Below, piece after piece: positions 1-14,600 of a stretch of DNA of 64,000 bases. Within the stretch, counting starts at the first letter, position 1, and each line of letters starts with the position of its first letter. Position numbers and translations under genes: made by a program. Origin of the DNA: Leptoclinus maculatus (Eukaryota; Chordata; Actinopteri; Perciformes; Stichaeidae); contig JAVDOI010000012.1 in assembly GCA_032191485.1 (NCBI GenBank), forward strand, positions 20,637,485 to 20,701,484, written 5' to 3'. The notes below the pieces were generated by a model. The model did not search any database, was not told where the DNA came from, and saw only the letters and a list, made by a program, of their open reading frames with translations.

Positions 1-98
1 ATATAAATATATATATATATATAACTCCCAGCAGACATTGGCATGTAATCATCATATATCATAATCATAATCCTCTGTGTTACTGTTCCCTCCTCCAG

Positions 99-254
99 AC
101 GTCAGCCAACAGGAAGCAGGTGGAGAACATGGCCAAGAAAAAGCTGGACAACCTGATGAAGGAGTCTAAGATCCGAGACCGAGAGGACCCGGACAGCTTC
201 ACCATCGCGGCCCTCCCTCCTGCTGGGAAGCCCACGGACAAAAGCGGCTCTAAG
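99..254 (+). CDS. plch2: plch2 exon: X-Y linker, start
   Basis: The acceptor is tcctccag and the donor is gtgagc; phase 0 at both ends, 52 codons. The peptide begins TSANRKQVENMAKKKLDNLM and includes KESKIRDREDPDSF, characteristic of the PLC-eta linker. Confidence 0.93.
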
Positions 255-3200
255 GTGAGCACGGACGGGGACTCCTTCAAATCCCTGAGCTGGAGCTGAA
301 TGTGAATATATTATTTGGATGAAAACGGTTCACACTCTGAACCGATGCAAACTAAATCCAAACTTTTGCTCCAATATATACGTAAATATTAGGGGTGTAA
401 CGGTTCACAAAATTCTCTGTTCGGTTCAATACGATACAGTGGTGCCACGGTTCGGTACGTTTGCAATCCAGCAAAAAGGCAGAAATGCCAAATCCTCTCT
501 GGTGAGACTCTCAAGGGGGCGTGTCTGATTTTATTCTCTGTTTGGGCTTTTGTTTTCTTTTACAAAGCAAGAATTATGGTCTGGAGAAATGTGCTGGTGA
601 AGGAGTAGTGTCACGGGGCTCAATAGCATGAAGCATGTTGGTACAGCCTGGTTCATCACTACAGAGTAGAGATAATCCTTTAGTCCTGTTTGAATCAGGA
701 GGGAACAGATACCCAAACGCTGCGGGGAGAGGTTGTAACCAATATTACATGACTATTCACGTACACTGGGCGTGATGGTGCCGGTGTAAACAGGAAGTAG
801 ATTGGTTGCTTAGTTTAAAAAAATACGACAGAGTAATAAAGTAGTCTTTAATAATGAAAGGTCATGTTTGATACTTAAGATCTTCTCTAAAATCTTCCTC
901 TATGAACTCAAACAGACACAGTGCGTGGAAAGTTTTATTGCTTTTATTACAGTGCTGGGGGTCTTGCTCTATCTCTCGCTCACCTCATATTTACATTAAA
1001 ATCAACACTTACACACAAAGGTTTACTCAATTATGGTCCATAACTCGTTCCCTCGGTGTCGTCGTTGTTCTCACTCGTAGCTCTGCTGGTGTCTGAAGTC
1101 TCTGTCTACTGGAGAGCAATCCATGTTTTGTTCCTTTATAGTTTATGTGAGTTAACTTGTTGTACAGAACAAAATAAACAATGATAAGAAAAGGAAAGTC
1201 CTCCGTTTTGTGTCCGTCCTTCCTAAAGCCGCTAACGGTGACTTCAGACGTCCGCTCCGTAGCGCTGATACCTCCGCTGGACACGCCGCTCACTAATCGC
1301 TCCAATAACAGCTGCTTCCTCCACAGAAATGCAGACGATTAATTAAAAAAATCATGCGATTAAAAATTGTAATCGTTGCCCAGCACTAATATATATATAT
1401 ATATATATTTTATATATAAAGTGTAAACATATATATATATATATATATGTTTACACTTTATATCATCTAAATCATACAAAAAAATTCTTTCAATAAATGA
1501 GTCTACATGATAGAAATGCAGCACGAACATACAACGTCAGGGTGACAGAGGAAGAACACATTTCTTTCAGTTACAAATCTCTAAAATGTTTCATAACAGG
1601 GTAAAAGTGAGGACGGGACGGACACAGCGGACGAGGCCAATCCCAGCAGCAACAAGCGTACAGGACGCTCCTTCATGGGGAGCTTCTCTAAACGCAAGGT
1701 TGGCCTTTTTATTTCTCCTCTCTTTGCTTTGCTCTTAGTCTTTCTAAGTCCGTGCATCTACCCAATCCTCTATCTGCAAGTCACAAGTTGTTTCTGCTTA
1801 CTTTGGTTTGACGAGAGAAGTGTAAATCACACCTTTTCACTGTGGATGATGTGATTATGTGACGTAGGGGCTTGTTGCATCACCATTGCATCAAACAATA
1901 AAATCAGCAAGTTTAATAATACGTTTAATCGGTCTTCAAACTGTACTTGTGTGCATGCTGGTCATGTGGTCAAACCCCACAATTTCCATGAAGTTACTAA
2001 GTACAGGAAGAATGCTGTTTGACTGAAATATGCAAGGATGCAACCACAGCATCCAACAAGATGTGTACAAATCCAGATAATGATCCGATTACCATGGACC
2101 ACAAAGTATTTGCATGGTAATTGTACAGGTATTTCATTTCTTTAGAACTGAAAATAGATTTTTATAAACATGTTTTGAGATGCAGTCAATTAATCATTCA
2201 AGTACATTTCAGGTGAAATGATTTTCTGTATTTTCTGTACTTCTGTACTCATTTTGCTGTGTTCGGGACCTTTCTGGGCTTTAACCTCTATAAAAACGTA
2301 GCGCCAGATCATAAGCACCCAATAGGGAGCTACGAAAAATGGCGGAACACAAGGCCGAAAAAATGCCTTAATAGTGGGCTTTTTCCACATCTCTCCATTA
2401 TTCTTTGCTCTCTCACTCGTCAATAACTCTGTCCTCTGCAGAAAAAGACAAGCAAGCTGAAGAAGACGTTGAGCTTTGAAGATACAGACACAGACCAAGA
2501 GAGTACAAGTAGTGCCTCCCGTGCCCCATTGCACCACAGCAAGTATGCAGCGCACACACACACACACACACACACACACCCCACATGAGTGTGTAGTCGT
2601 CTTATACAGATGTAAATTCTAACACTTTTTCATGTTATCATATGAATATGATGGACAGATGTTGATACCTACTGACAACAATAAATGACATAATTCTGTC
2701 ATGATGTATAAGATATAAATATGCTCTGTCATACTTTATTATGTTATAGGCCTGTAACCTTTGACCTTTGTTGACCCTCCAGAAAGAAGAAGACCATGAA
2801 GTTATCCAGAGCTCTGTCTGACCTGGTCAAATACACGTGCTCTGTGGGTCTCTATGATGTCGAGGCACAAGGTGAGCAGTTCTGCTAACCTGATGCTAAC
2901 TGAGTAATGGGGTCAGTGAATATGTGGGTGTGGTGGGACATGTCCCGACTAATGTCCAGCGATGACCCAAGTGACATTTCCAAACATTTGATTGAAAGTG
3001 GAGATAAAAAGAAAAAGGCCTTTTTAACCCTTCAGATCACATCCCCGGTCATATTGTGCACCAATTTAATAATAAATGCATTTATTTGTATTTAATATGA
3101 AAATCCAATCACTTTTTTCTTTCTGTTAAACAAAATATGTCTGCTTACATAAGCTAGTAACAACCAATTTCAACTAATATTGATCAATCTTCAGCTTTCA

Positions 3201-6200
3201 GTGACGACTAGCTACACGCTGAGCCCGCCCACCTTTTAGCTGTCCAATGAAATGCCAAGGATTTCATTGAAATCCCTCTTGTAACTGTACGCCGCTCAAA
3301 TATCCTGTTTCCCTGGGACTTTACACTACAACCTTGTTCTCAGAGAACACAGACATGCGGGATATGTTTTGAATGCGCAGAGAGTTTTGAACATGAGCGG
3401 AAATCTTGCAGCAAAACATATGAGCTGTTTAAATCCAGAGGTTTATAAATCAAAGCAAAATAAAAGCATGTATCATTGAGTTGACAAAGTGCCACTTGCA
3501 CATTTAAAGAGGTTGATTCAGAAAAGTTCACCAGAATACCGGAAATGAAGTGTTTGACACTCAAAATGTCCTGTGGGAGGACCTCCAGATTCACAAGATA
3601 CAGGTTTTGAATTCATCAGTTCAGATCTTATGACCTCCCTGTCAGTTGAACCCTCTTACCATCTGAGTCTGTGTTTGTGTCGCCCCCGGCAGCCAGCTGC
3701 AGCTGGCAGGTGTCGTCGCTCAGCGAGACCAAAGCCCACCAGGTGATGCAGCAGAAAACGGCGTCCTTCATCCACTTCAACCAGCGGCAGCTCTCCCGCA
3801 TCTACCCGTCCTCCTACCGCGTGGACTCCTCCAACTTCAACCCCCAGCCCTTCTGGAGTGCCGGCTGCCAGCTTGGTACGAGCTCCGCCCGACCCGGCGC
3901 TTGCGCCATGTTCCTCTAAATTCAAAGTGGTCAGACGCCATCCGTGCTGCTGTCGCTGTTGTTATTAATGCTGCTTATACATTCTGATTTGTAAAGACTG
4001 AACAGTCACTTTTCGCTGTGGTGTTTTTCTCCTCCCGCAGCAGCTGCACATTAAAGCTGCAGCTTGTTACTTTTATCAGAATCACTTCTTATCGTATTGC
4101 TCAAATCGTTACTATATCCTGACAGCAGTACATGAGACGGGTAATCTGTGAAAAATATCAGGTTCCTCTGCCTCCTTTTATTACTCCTAGTGATATTTAG
4201 AAGATTCCGCTGCGCCCCAAAGGAAAACGACCAATCAGAGCCGAGGAGACACAACCATGAATCACTGGTGTTTTTGAAAACATTTGAGGCAGAGCTCACA
4301 AGCTTCACCAGCAGTGACTGACTGCTTCGTTGGAGACTCCTCGGCTCTGATTGGTCGTTTTTCCTTCAGGTACAGTGGAACCTTCCAAATGCCGTTAGGA
4401 GCGCTAAAAGGAGGCAGAAGAACCACATTCCTTCACAGATTATCTGTCTCCTGTACTGCTGTCAGGATATAGCAGTGGCGGGCCGTGCATTTTATACCTG
4501 GGCCTTCACTGCTGTCCTGCAGCTGAAACACAGATACGGTTATTATTTGTTTTGTGTAACAATGAAGCTCAACACCTATAAATACACTAACTGCAGAGAA
4601 TACGCCGAGAGTGTGTCTCCTCTCTTCTCTGACTGCAGCTGGGACTGCTGTGAGAGTAGCCGCCTGTGAGTGCTTTGGGGCGGCTCACGGCAGCTCCCGC
4701 TGCTCGTTCACGACAGTGCAGAACGTACGTGCTTTAACGTCAGAGTCAAAACACCAGAAAAAGTCGCTAGATGTGTCGTTGAGGGCTGAAAATGTCCGCT
4801 CGACAGAGGCAGCAGATATTGGGATTGTCACCGCCCAACATGTCACGCTAGCCCACTGACCAATCACGTATGGCTAGGCCAGCTAGCAGGCTCTGGCACG
4901 TCAAAGAATACGCCCAACATGTCAAACTAAAGATCTGATTGGTTGAAGACTATGACAATCAACAATATCGTCCCCATTCACTTAAACTGCAAAGGGATTC
5001 ACTTGTGAGTCTGCAGGCCTCGGGCCTCTCTTCTTACCTAGAGACACAGAGGTGAAATCTGATTGGATAAAAGCTCTACTTAAAACAAGCTGCACTGGAA
5101 GCAGAGCAACTGAGGAAGACAGTAGCTGTGCAATGAGAAAATAAGATAATGGGAAAAATATTTTTATAAATTATAATACATGTAGTGTATTTATGAAAAA
5201 TTATTAAATTATAAAATAGCTCTGACTTTGTGATTCTGTTTAGGCCAGCAGAGAAGGCCTTGCAGGCCCTGACGGCCCACCACTGGCAAATAGGACAGAG
5301 TTGTTTTAAAGTAATTGTCAGGCTGCTGACAATAATGAAGTGAACTGTTTTGATTTCAGTCGCACTCAACTACCAGTCAGAGGGCCGGGTCCTGCAGCTC
5401 AACAGAGCCAAATTCTACAGCAATGGCAACTGTGGCTACATCCCCAAGCCTGCCTGCATGTGTGAAGGTCAGCATATAAAATACCTATTCATTCACATAA
5501 TTTCAGTCAGACATGGGTTTGTTTTTAACGTAGACCTGAGGATAATAATACATTTGTCTTGAAATCCAGTAGATTTGCCTCCTTATTAATAAGATATCAA
5601 TGCCAATGTGTTCTTATTAGAACCAGAGAAGGGATTTCTTAAGTAGTTGAAGTTGTGCCAAGGTGCATGGAGAAAGGAAAAAACTCTTTGCTGTTGTCTT
5701 ATTAATCATTATTAATGTTGGAACATTAATTTCCATCATATCGCTAGTAGATAGTCACTTTGTAGTTTGCAACTAATGTAATTTGTAACCTCCATTATTA
5801 TATGGAGGTTACAAACAAAAGTTTGGGGTCACTTAGAAATTTCGTTGTTTTCCCTGAAAACATACATGAAATGAGTTTAAATAGGAAGAAATGTCATTGA
5901 CGAAGTTAGAAATAATGATTTTTAATTGAAATAATACTCAAACTTTGCTTTCATCAAAGAATCCTCAATTTGCAGCAGTTACAGCCTTGCAGACCTGTGG
6001 CGTTCTAGCTGTCAATTTGTTGTGTTTTGCAGGTACTATTTAATGAAGCTGCCAGTTGAGGACCTGTGAGGCGTCTGTTTCTCAAACTACACACTCTAAT
6101 GTATTTGTCCTCCTGCTTAGTTGTGCACCGGGGCCTCCCACTCCTCTTTCTATTCTGGTTAGAGACAGTTTGCGCTGCTCTGTGAAGGGAGTAGTACACA

Positions 6201-9200
6201 GCGTTGTACGAGATCTTCAGTTTCTTGGCAATGTCTCGCATGGAATAGCCTTCATTTCACAGAACAAGAATAGACGGACAAGTTTCAGAAGAAAGTTCTT
6301 TGTTTCTGGCCATTTTGAGCCTGTAATGGAACCCACAACTGCTGATGCTCCAAATACTCAACTAGTCCAAAGAAGTCCAGATGTATTGCTTCTTTAATCA
6401 GCACAACAGTTTTAAGGGTTTTCTGATGATCGGTTATTCTGTTGAAATGATCAACTTGCATTAGCAAACACAACTTGCCATTGGAAGACATGACTAATGG
6501 TTGCTGAGAATGGGCCTCTGTACGCCTATGTAGATATTTCATTCAAAAGTAGTAGTCATTTACAACATTAACAATGTCTACACAATATTTTTGATCAATT
6601 TTATGTTATTTTAATGGACAAAACGTGCTTTTCTTTCAAAAACAATGGAATTTCTAAGTGACTCCAAACTTTTGAACGGCAGTGTATTTTACAAATGTAC
6701 AATTCCAGGATAACAAGCACTTTAAGGATGCGTTCACACCTACAGTATATTATTGAACTATATTATTATATTGAACCCAGCACATTCGGTTTCATAAGAA
6801 ACAGTTCCTAGAAAGTGATAAAGGCACGCCAAGAATATTGGAATGATATACAAAACATTTCCCGTTCATCTATCATTGGTCCTCCTAAAATGTTATCTTG
6901 ACCCAGACGAGGACAAGAGAGCATGACATAATGAGGAGACCAGATGTGCAAAATGACATAAGGGGCTGACATTAGGCTATAAGTGTAAGATGTAAGAACT
7001 AACACTTGGGATTTTGTTATGAATTGCCATTGTGTGCATTAAACGGTCCCGCTGGTTTGCAACTTCATGAACTACGTCTCTTCTCTTCATTTCAGCCACA
7101 ACATAATGGTGGTGCTTTTGCCACAACATAATCCTCTATCATCTTTTCCAACGTGGGGAAATTCAATTCTAGTGACTGTCAGAAGTTGATGCAGCTCTTT
7201 AAAGCCTCTGATCTGTATCTTTCTGAATAGATTTGCTCCCAGGTGACTGGTGTAAACGTCAGTGACGTGACACGAGGAGCCGTGTGTGCAGTAATGATTC
7301 ATGGCCTGTTATTGGGGATCACTGTCGAGCATTTTGTAAAGGACAAAGTACACACAGTACATACGTGTTGCTTCCAGAGTTAGTTATAACCAAACCACAC
7401 AGATTAGGTGTAAAAGCACCTTAAACATGATTATGATTGGCAGTGTTGATGGTTATGATGAATTTGGTTATTTTGATCATTTACTTCCTTTCGTCTAACT
7501 GCAGGTGCCTTTAACCCCAGCCTGGAGGACCCTCTGCCGGGTCAGAAGAAGAAGCAGCTGGTGCTGAAGATCATCAGTGGACAGCAGCTTCCCAAACCTA
7601 AAGACTCTATGCTCGGAGACAGAGGAGAGGTAGGACACGCGTACAACTGTAATTAAACACAAGTAAATGATGTGATATGTTCAATGCCTGTTAAGTATTT
7701 TAGTTTTCTAGTACTATGTGTGTGTGTGTGTAAAACATATTAACTTCACTCAGCGTTGTAGAAAGTAGTCCTGTTACAGCTCTACACAGTGACTAAGGGC
7801 ATTTCGACCACAGACACTGAAATGAACTGTTTCAATGTACAACATGACCTTGTCTGTGTCGAACTGCGTGTCTGCTTTTTATGTTGTTTTTTGTGTGTAG
7901 TGAACTGAAGACACATTTTGACCCTGGTTGACGATAAAGATCTATTCTATCCTGTCCTCAGCAATAACTCGATACTGTGTGACGTCTCTGTTTCAGATCA
8001 TTGATCCCTTTGTGGAGGTGGAGGTCATCGGCCTCCCAGTGGACTGCTGCAAGGAGCAGACCAGAGTGGTGGATGACAATGGTGAGTTGATGGAGAGGTG
8101 AATTAACCGGGTTCATCGTCCTCATGAACTTCAGATACTTTGTCATCAAGTTGGCCCGTTACCTTAAAAATACCCCAAGTTACAATAAATTAACACTAAT
8201 GCAGAGAAAACACATAATTTCATTCAGTTGTTATGACAAACATTCACATTTCATTCATGTCGAGTTATCAGGCTGTTTCTGCTCCAATAGTGAGATGTTT
8301 CTCTGCTAAAGACCAGGCCTCTAATCCAGGTTACCCATAACAGACTTTGACCTTAATCAGGGTTCCAAATGAAGCTATTTATGGAACTGAACAACTTGCA
8401 AAGGGGTTGGAATGTGTTTTTGTACTCTACAAGAATAAATGTGAATCGACAGATTTTTTTAAAGAGATATCAACAGGTTGGTTTCTCTTCGACTTTGTTC
8501 CTTCCATCAGCTGCTGTTGCCATGAATTGACCTCTTCCTCCTTGCAGCCATAAAGATATATATTTTACAGATATGGTATAATTGTCCCTAGTGTTTTCGG
8601 AGATGCCAGGAGACATCATGACGTAGAACTCAACCATCAAAAATGATCAGTATTTATACTTCATAACTGAATTTAACTTATTAAATTCACTTTGAAAAGG
8701 GAAAATGATGATGAATACCAGATGAAGCAGCAAATGGTATCTTTGTGAGATAACTTCTGGAAACACAGGAGAACACTAATTGGATGATAACTTGATCATA
8801 GGTTTTACTTTGGGCGTCCGCGAGGGTCCGTGTGTCGCACGTTTTGTCTTCTCTCCTGTGGTAATCTATAGCATCGACCCCTTTCACCTGATGGTTCAGA
8901 CGGCCAAGGGGAAAGTTGCTGAGGAGGGGAGGAGTGGGCCACTTCCTGGAGCTCTCGGGCTCTCAGCGAGTAGGAATCCGAGTTGGTTACAGGCGCAGCA
9001 GAATATGGCAAGCCCTTTAAGCATTGAATTAGAGATGATCCAGTGAAACGGTTTGCCATAACCGAACACTTTTCTGACCACAGCAGTCAAGAGGTTAAAA
9101 CCCAGGAGGTCAGCGAAACCAAGTGAATTCAGTGGAATCTCTGGCCAGTGTGCTGTGGATACTTGTGGTCCCTGACCACACTCTGGCTTTAAGTGCTACA

Positions 9201-9245
9201 CATGATGTCCTGGTGTGTTCATGAGGAGAGTTGTGGTTGTGACCC

Positions 9246-9304
<59 letters not shown>

Positions 9305-9359
9305 TGTGATCTGTAATTGATGAGCTCAGCACGAGGAGAGGTGCATAGGCAGCAGTCTG

Positions 9360-9396
<37 letters not shown>

Positions 9397-11658
9397 CCTG
9401 AATAATTGATGAGTGCTGAGCTGGCTCTCTGACACACTCTCTGTCCTCTGTCTCTATCACTCTTTCTCTCCCTCTCTGTTTATCTGCCTAACTTCTCTCT
9501 TCTTTTTATTGGTCACACTCCTTCTCCTTCTCTCTCTTAATCTCTCTTTCTGTCTTTCCCCCTCTTCCTCTGTCCGCCCCTCCCTCCCTCGCCTCCCCTC
9601 CACACCCGGCCTCTCTCGGGCGGTCCTCGTAGGGTTCAACCCGATGTGGGAGGAGACTCTGGTGTTCACGGTCCACATGCCGGAGCTCGCCCTGGTGCGC
9701 TTCCTCGTGTGGGATCATGACCCCATCGGCCAAGACTTCATTGGCCAACGCACCATCGCCTTCAACAGCATGATTCCAGGTAAGACACGATGAAGCACCT
9801 GCTTTTAGATGGAACTGTTGGGTGCCCCCCCACCTCACCCGTGTCTTCCACAGATCAGGATCACATCTAAATGCCTTCTTTTTGAATCTTGTTTCACATG
9901 TTGGATATCATTTCCATAGACATTGAAATTCTATTTGTTGAAAGTAAGAGAATTAACAGAGTAAGATGGAGGTCAATTAAAAGTCAGGCATGGCACATTG
10001 TTGTGATGATTTATACGATGCAGCTTGATACGATTTATTTATTTTAAAATGAATAGGTTTGAAACTGGTCCAATATCAGAAACCTTTGAATGCTGTTCGG
10101 CGCACTATACTGTGCGATTATGAGTTTAATAACGCAGCAGTCAAAAATTTTTGGAACATATTCTCATTTGCATTCTTTCGGGGAATAACCGGAGAAGATG
10201 AATCAGTCTCATGTCTGTGTGTGAAGTACAGAGCTGGAGTAGGGATGTGGTTAGCATAGCTTAGCATAAAGACTAGAAGCCTACAGCTGGCCTGGCTCTG
10301 TATAAACGTCTAAAGCTCATTATTTAGATATGTTGTATCTCAATTGTTTAGTCCAATCCACATCTCAAGATTGTTGGACAGGTTACATTAACTTGAATAT
10401 GCTGTTGGCAGCTGTGTAGGTTGATTTAAGTAGTAGCTTGGCCTCATATTGGCAGATATTAAACGACTCAATTCTGAGCCCAAAAGAATGTATCGGGACA
10501 TCCTTAATTCATACATAAATGGCTACATCTGGAAAACATATTTAAAACATGTGTGGGGGTATCAAGTGTAGATGTCGTAACTGTTTTGTGAAGATCTAAA
10601 GTTCTTTCAGTTATTTTCAATTCTTTGCAGCTTTCTTTGCCAGATTTGCCAGTTTGTTGCAGGGAGAGTATCTACTTTCAGACTATTGGGGTTTCACAAT
10701 AATGTGTCATCTGTGTACATTACATTACAGTCATTTAGCAGACGCTGTTATCCAAAGCTGTTATCTTACAATAAGTGTATTCAAGAGAACTACTAGTCAC
10801 CAGAAGTCATAAGTGCATCTCCTTTTTTAAACAAGCATCTAAGGCCATGTCCAAGTTTTAAAACAAGATCGATCTCCGTCCACACGGCGTTTCAGCATCG
10901 TTTTCAGATTGATCTCCGTCCAGACTAACACGCCTGAAAACGAATATCACGTGACTCTTCACGTACACTGGGCATGCACGTGGGTGTTGATGTAAACAGG
11001 AAGTAGATTGGTTGCTTAGTTGCTTACTTAAAATACGACAAGGAAGGACACGTCATGACCGCTAAGAACCAATCAAGTAGTGAACGTGGGTGTGGGCGTC
11101 ATCGTTTCCAAACTTATCCGTTTCCGATCGTCCACACGAAAACGCAACCTGGAGTTTTCAAACTTATCCGTCCTCGGGAGCGTTTTCAAACTCCTCCGTT
11201 TTCGGTGCTCGAAAAACGCCGGCGTAGTGTGGACGCTCAGTGTAAACGTAGCAAAACATATGCGTTTAAAATGGAAATGGAGTAGTGTGGATGTAGCATA
11301 AGAGCATAAACCAGAGCCACAGTGCAGAAACAAGCGAATATAAATACAAACAAACTAATATGAATACATACGTCTGTATGAGTATCAAACCTTGAGGGAC
11401 ACAACACCTTACAGGTTAAGATGACCTGTTATCTAACCTTGTTTGTTAGATAGGATCTATACCACCAGAGTGCTGCATTATGGACTTTCTAAATAGTTCT
11501 GATAAAATGATCTGATAGACGGGGCTTGTGAGGAGCTTGAGTTGGATTCAGTGGCTGAAGGTTGAACATATAACAAGTGTTTCAATGCTGATTAGTACAA
11601 CAGGTGTTTATCTATAGCCATTCCCATCTGCCCTGTTGTGTTTGACTCACTGATATTG

Positions 11659-11694
<36 letters not shown>

Positions 11695-14600
11695 TATCGC
11701 CACGTGTACTTGGAAGGTATGGTGGAGGCTTCCATCTTTGTTCACGTAGCTGTGAATGACATCACTGGTAAGGTAGGTACTACAGAGGAAGCTAGCTGAA
11801 ATGTGAAAAATGTGTTATCTTTCCTTTAAAATGACATTCATTATAGTACAGTAAGAATCTGTATTAAGAGCCCAGCCGATTTATATTTTTTCGAATATCC
11901 AATAATATTTCAGTCAATGAAACTCATAGCAGAACCTTTTTTGATAAAGAACTTCCAAGTTGTTTTTTAACACTTCATAGTTAAAATGGCAGATATTCTT
12001 AACACGTGTTGGAGGAAGGGTTTCCACATTGTGCTGGTGGTGTTTGAGTGTAGTAGACTCCGAGGCTCACCAACCACAGACCGTGGGAGCCTAACAGGAA
12101 ATCCATTGAAGTAATATATGTTCCCTTGCCCAGAATGTCAGGACGTTAAAACAATTTCTTAGAACATTCATTAGTAATGTGCATACTAGGACCAGCAAGG
12201 AGAAGAGATACTGGGTCCAGTTCAAGCTCAATTCCCAACATGTTCTGCATCTCAAACACAACAGTTTCCTAGTGTGCTTGTGGTTTGGGACAGGACCAAA
12301 GACGATGTGTAAGGCTGCCAGTATTTATTATGGCAGTTAAGGCACAATGAGGTGGCTGTCCTGAACAGCAGAATGTTGTATAAGGCACTGATATATCTCA
12401 GATCTGTATTTATTGTCTGTACTATCTGATTAAAGACCATAAGGACCCCATCCTCTTGGAGAGCTAATGGTATTGACTATTGAAGTACGAGTGGATGTTA
12501 ACCCGGATCTTCCTTCAACACATTGTGCTGCTCTCCGAGCCTTAACTGTAATAGTTGTAATTGGGTTACTGCAAAAAAATCTTTGACGGTTTCAGGTTTT
12601 CTAGGAAGAGCAGATTAGAAATAAAAAAAGGACATTTAGACAGTGAGGCTTCAATATCTAGCCAAGTAGAGGAGGTGGTGTTATGGACCCAGTCAGTTAC
12701 ATATTGCAAAAGGGCATTTCATCGATATTCGACAACGCTCAATGTCCGATTTAATTTATTCAAATAATGGACAGAAGTTGGCCTTGAACATCTGGTGGAA
12801 CTCTGGCGTAATGAAAATAAAAAAAAACACAAATCCAGTGTGGGAGGGGGGGGGGGGGGGACATCAGAGGGAAAGGCGAAACCAGGGACCTGAAGCCGAT
12901 AACCTAAAGGCAACAGTGTGTTCTATATCCAGAGAAAGCTCTAAATAGAGTGAGATTTCTGCATAAAGCAGTGAACTGATACAGCAGGGTTAGATATGAA
13001 TGTTAAAACATCATCAGCGTACAAAGCAAATGTACGAGATGTTTGGCCAACAACCAGGTCAGATATTGCCAGGTCATACCGAATTACCTCAGCCAACAGC
13101 TATATCACCTATAGCAGTGGGGACAGTGGGTAGCTATTCCAAATATTAAAGCACAAAATGATGAGCACTGTGCAGGTATCCTCAATCAAAGAAAAGCTTG
13201 GAAACAACATGGACTAAATGAAAAGTATCTAAAACTGATTGATTCAAGGTTTAACAATCAATGACCAGCTGTGTGCTCCATTTGATTTGTTCCCTGATGG
13301 CTGCAGGGCTTTCTATTAATGGACCAGCAGGACCGGTGATCATAATTCCTACTGCTCAGGGCTTTACACTAAACGTACTGAGGGCGATCAATCAGCCACC
13401 AATGCTATTTTATTTTATTTTGCATCTAACTCTGTGTCAATAGTTGGGTTTGTCCCTTTCGTGTTTCCATATGTCCGTGAGCACAAAGCCAGCTCCATAG
13501 AGAGATAGTTAAGAACTCGACTGGAACACTTACTCAGCATACATTTAGAAACAGTTACTCAGCTAAAATAGAAATGGTGCAGCTACAGATGTATTACTCT
13601 TGTTATTTCAGTTTCAAAATGTCATTCTTTGGTCTTTCATGATGTAGTCGTCGCTATCACCACACAAGCTTTGATTTTATTTCCCTTTGCCTCTTTAATC
13701 TCAGCCGTCTCCAACCACATTGTAAATGACCGCTCTGTTGCTCACATTGTCCTTACTTTGAACTTCCTCTCTCTCTCAGCTGTTGCTATGTGCCTCTGGT
13801 TGTGATTTCTCTCTTGCCCCCCCCCCCATTTTTTTCTCTCCCTCATCCTCCCCCTTCTCTGATTCCTGCTCTCTTCCTGTGTCTGTTTGTGATTTCAGTG
13901 GACCCCTCTATTTCCAAACGCTCCATTTAGAAGCAGGACATTTTTAGGAGCCCTGAAGCGGCCGCTCAAAACCCAGGTGTAGTGACACCCAGTCGGCATC
14001 TTGCATGAGCCACATGCCCCCCCCCCCACAAACACACACACAGCCCCCTCTTGTCAGCTGACTGCAAGTATTAAAAACGATAAGGCCAACTCATGCCTCG
14101 CATGAGTTATGTAGGCTTGACCCGCCTGCATCTTCACTGACCCCCCAAGTAGATTCAAAGTCATCAACCTACACGGTTAAAGAGGTGTGAGCCAGATGAC
14201 TGACGTGTGTGCTACCACACTGTAGACGCACACAGCCAGGCATTAGTCAGTCACGTTGTTGTCTCGACTCAACCAGGTTAGATTGTGGATTTGGATTGTA
14301 GCTTTCAGTCTGCTTCTTTTGAAATTGTTTACGTGAAATCATTTTGTAATGTTGTGTATCTAATGTTATCTGTATTTCATAGAATCAAATTCTTCAACAT
14401 CCACTGTAGCTGGGGATGTAGTACCAGTTAAATGATGGATACTTGTTCCCCCCTTTTGCATCTCAAGAACCGTGGCTCCACATAAAGAGACCCGTCTGTC
14501 GGTTAAACACATACATCCAGAATCCAACATCTTAACCTTTTGGTAGATTGCTCTAAAAATGAGCTGGGACATGCCTGGACTTGTATCAGTACCAATTGAT

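Larger units (their letters stand above)
8082..9632. other. plch2 intron with microsatellites
   Basis: No repeat family is recognised at 8100-9230. Then come a (CTGT)n run, a (CA)n run and a long CT-rich stretch (9430-9600) feeding the next acceptor. Confidence 0.5.

Noticed and set aside
3656..3925. Minus-strand 89-codon frame over the plch2 Y-domain exon
   Set aside because: It is an antisense shadow of a strongly conserved PLC exon.
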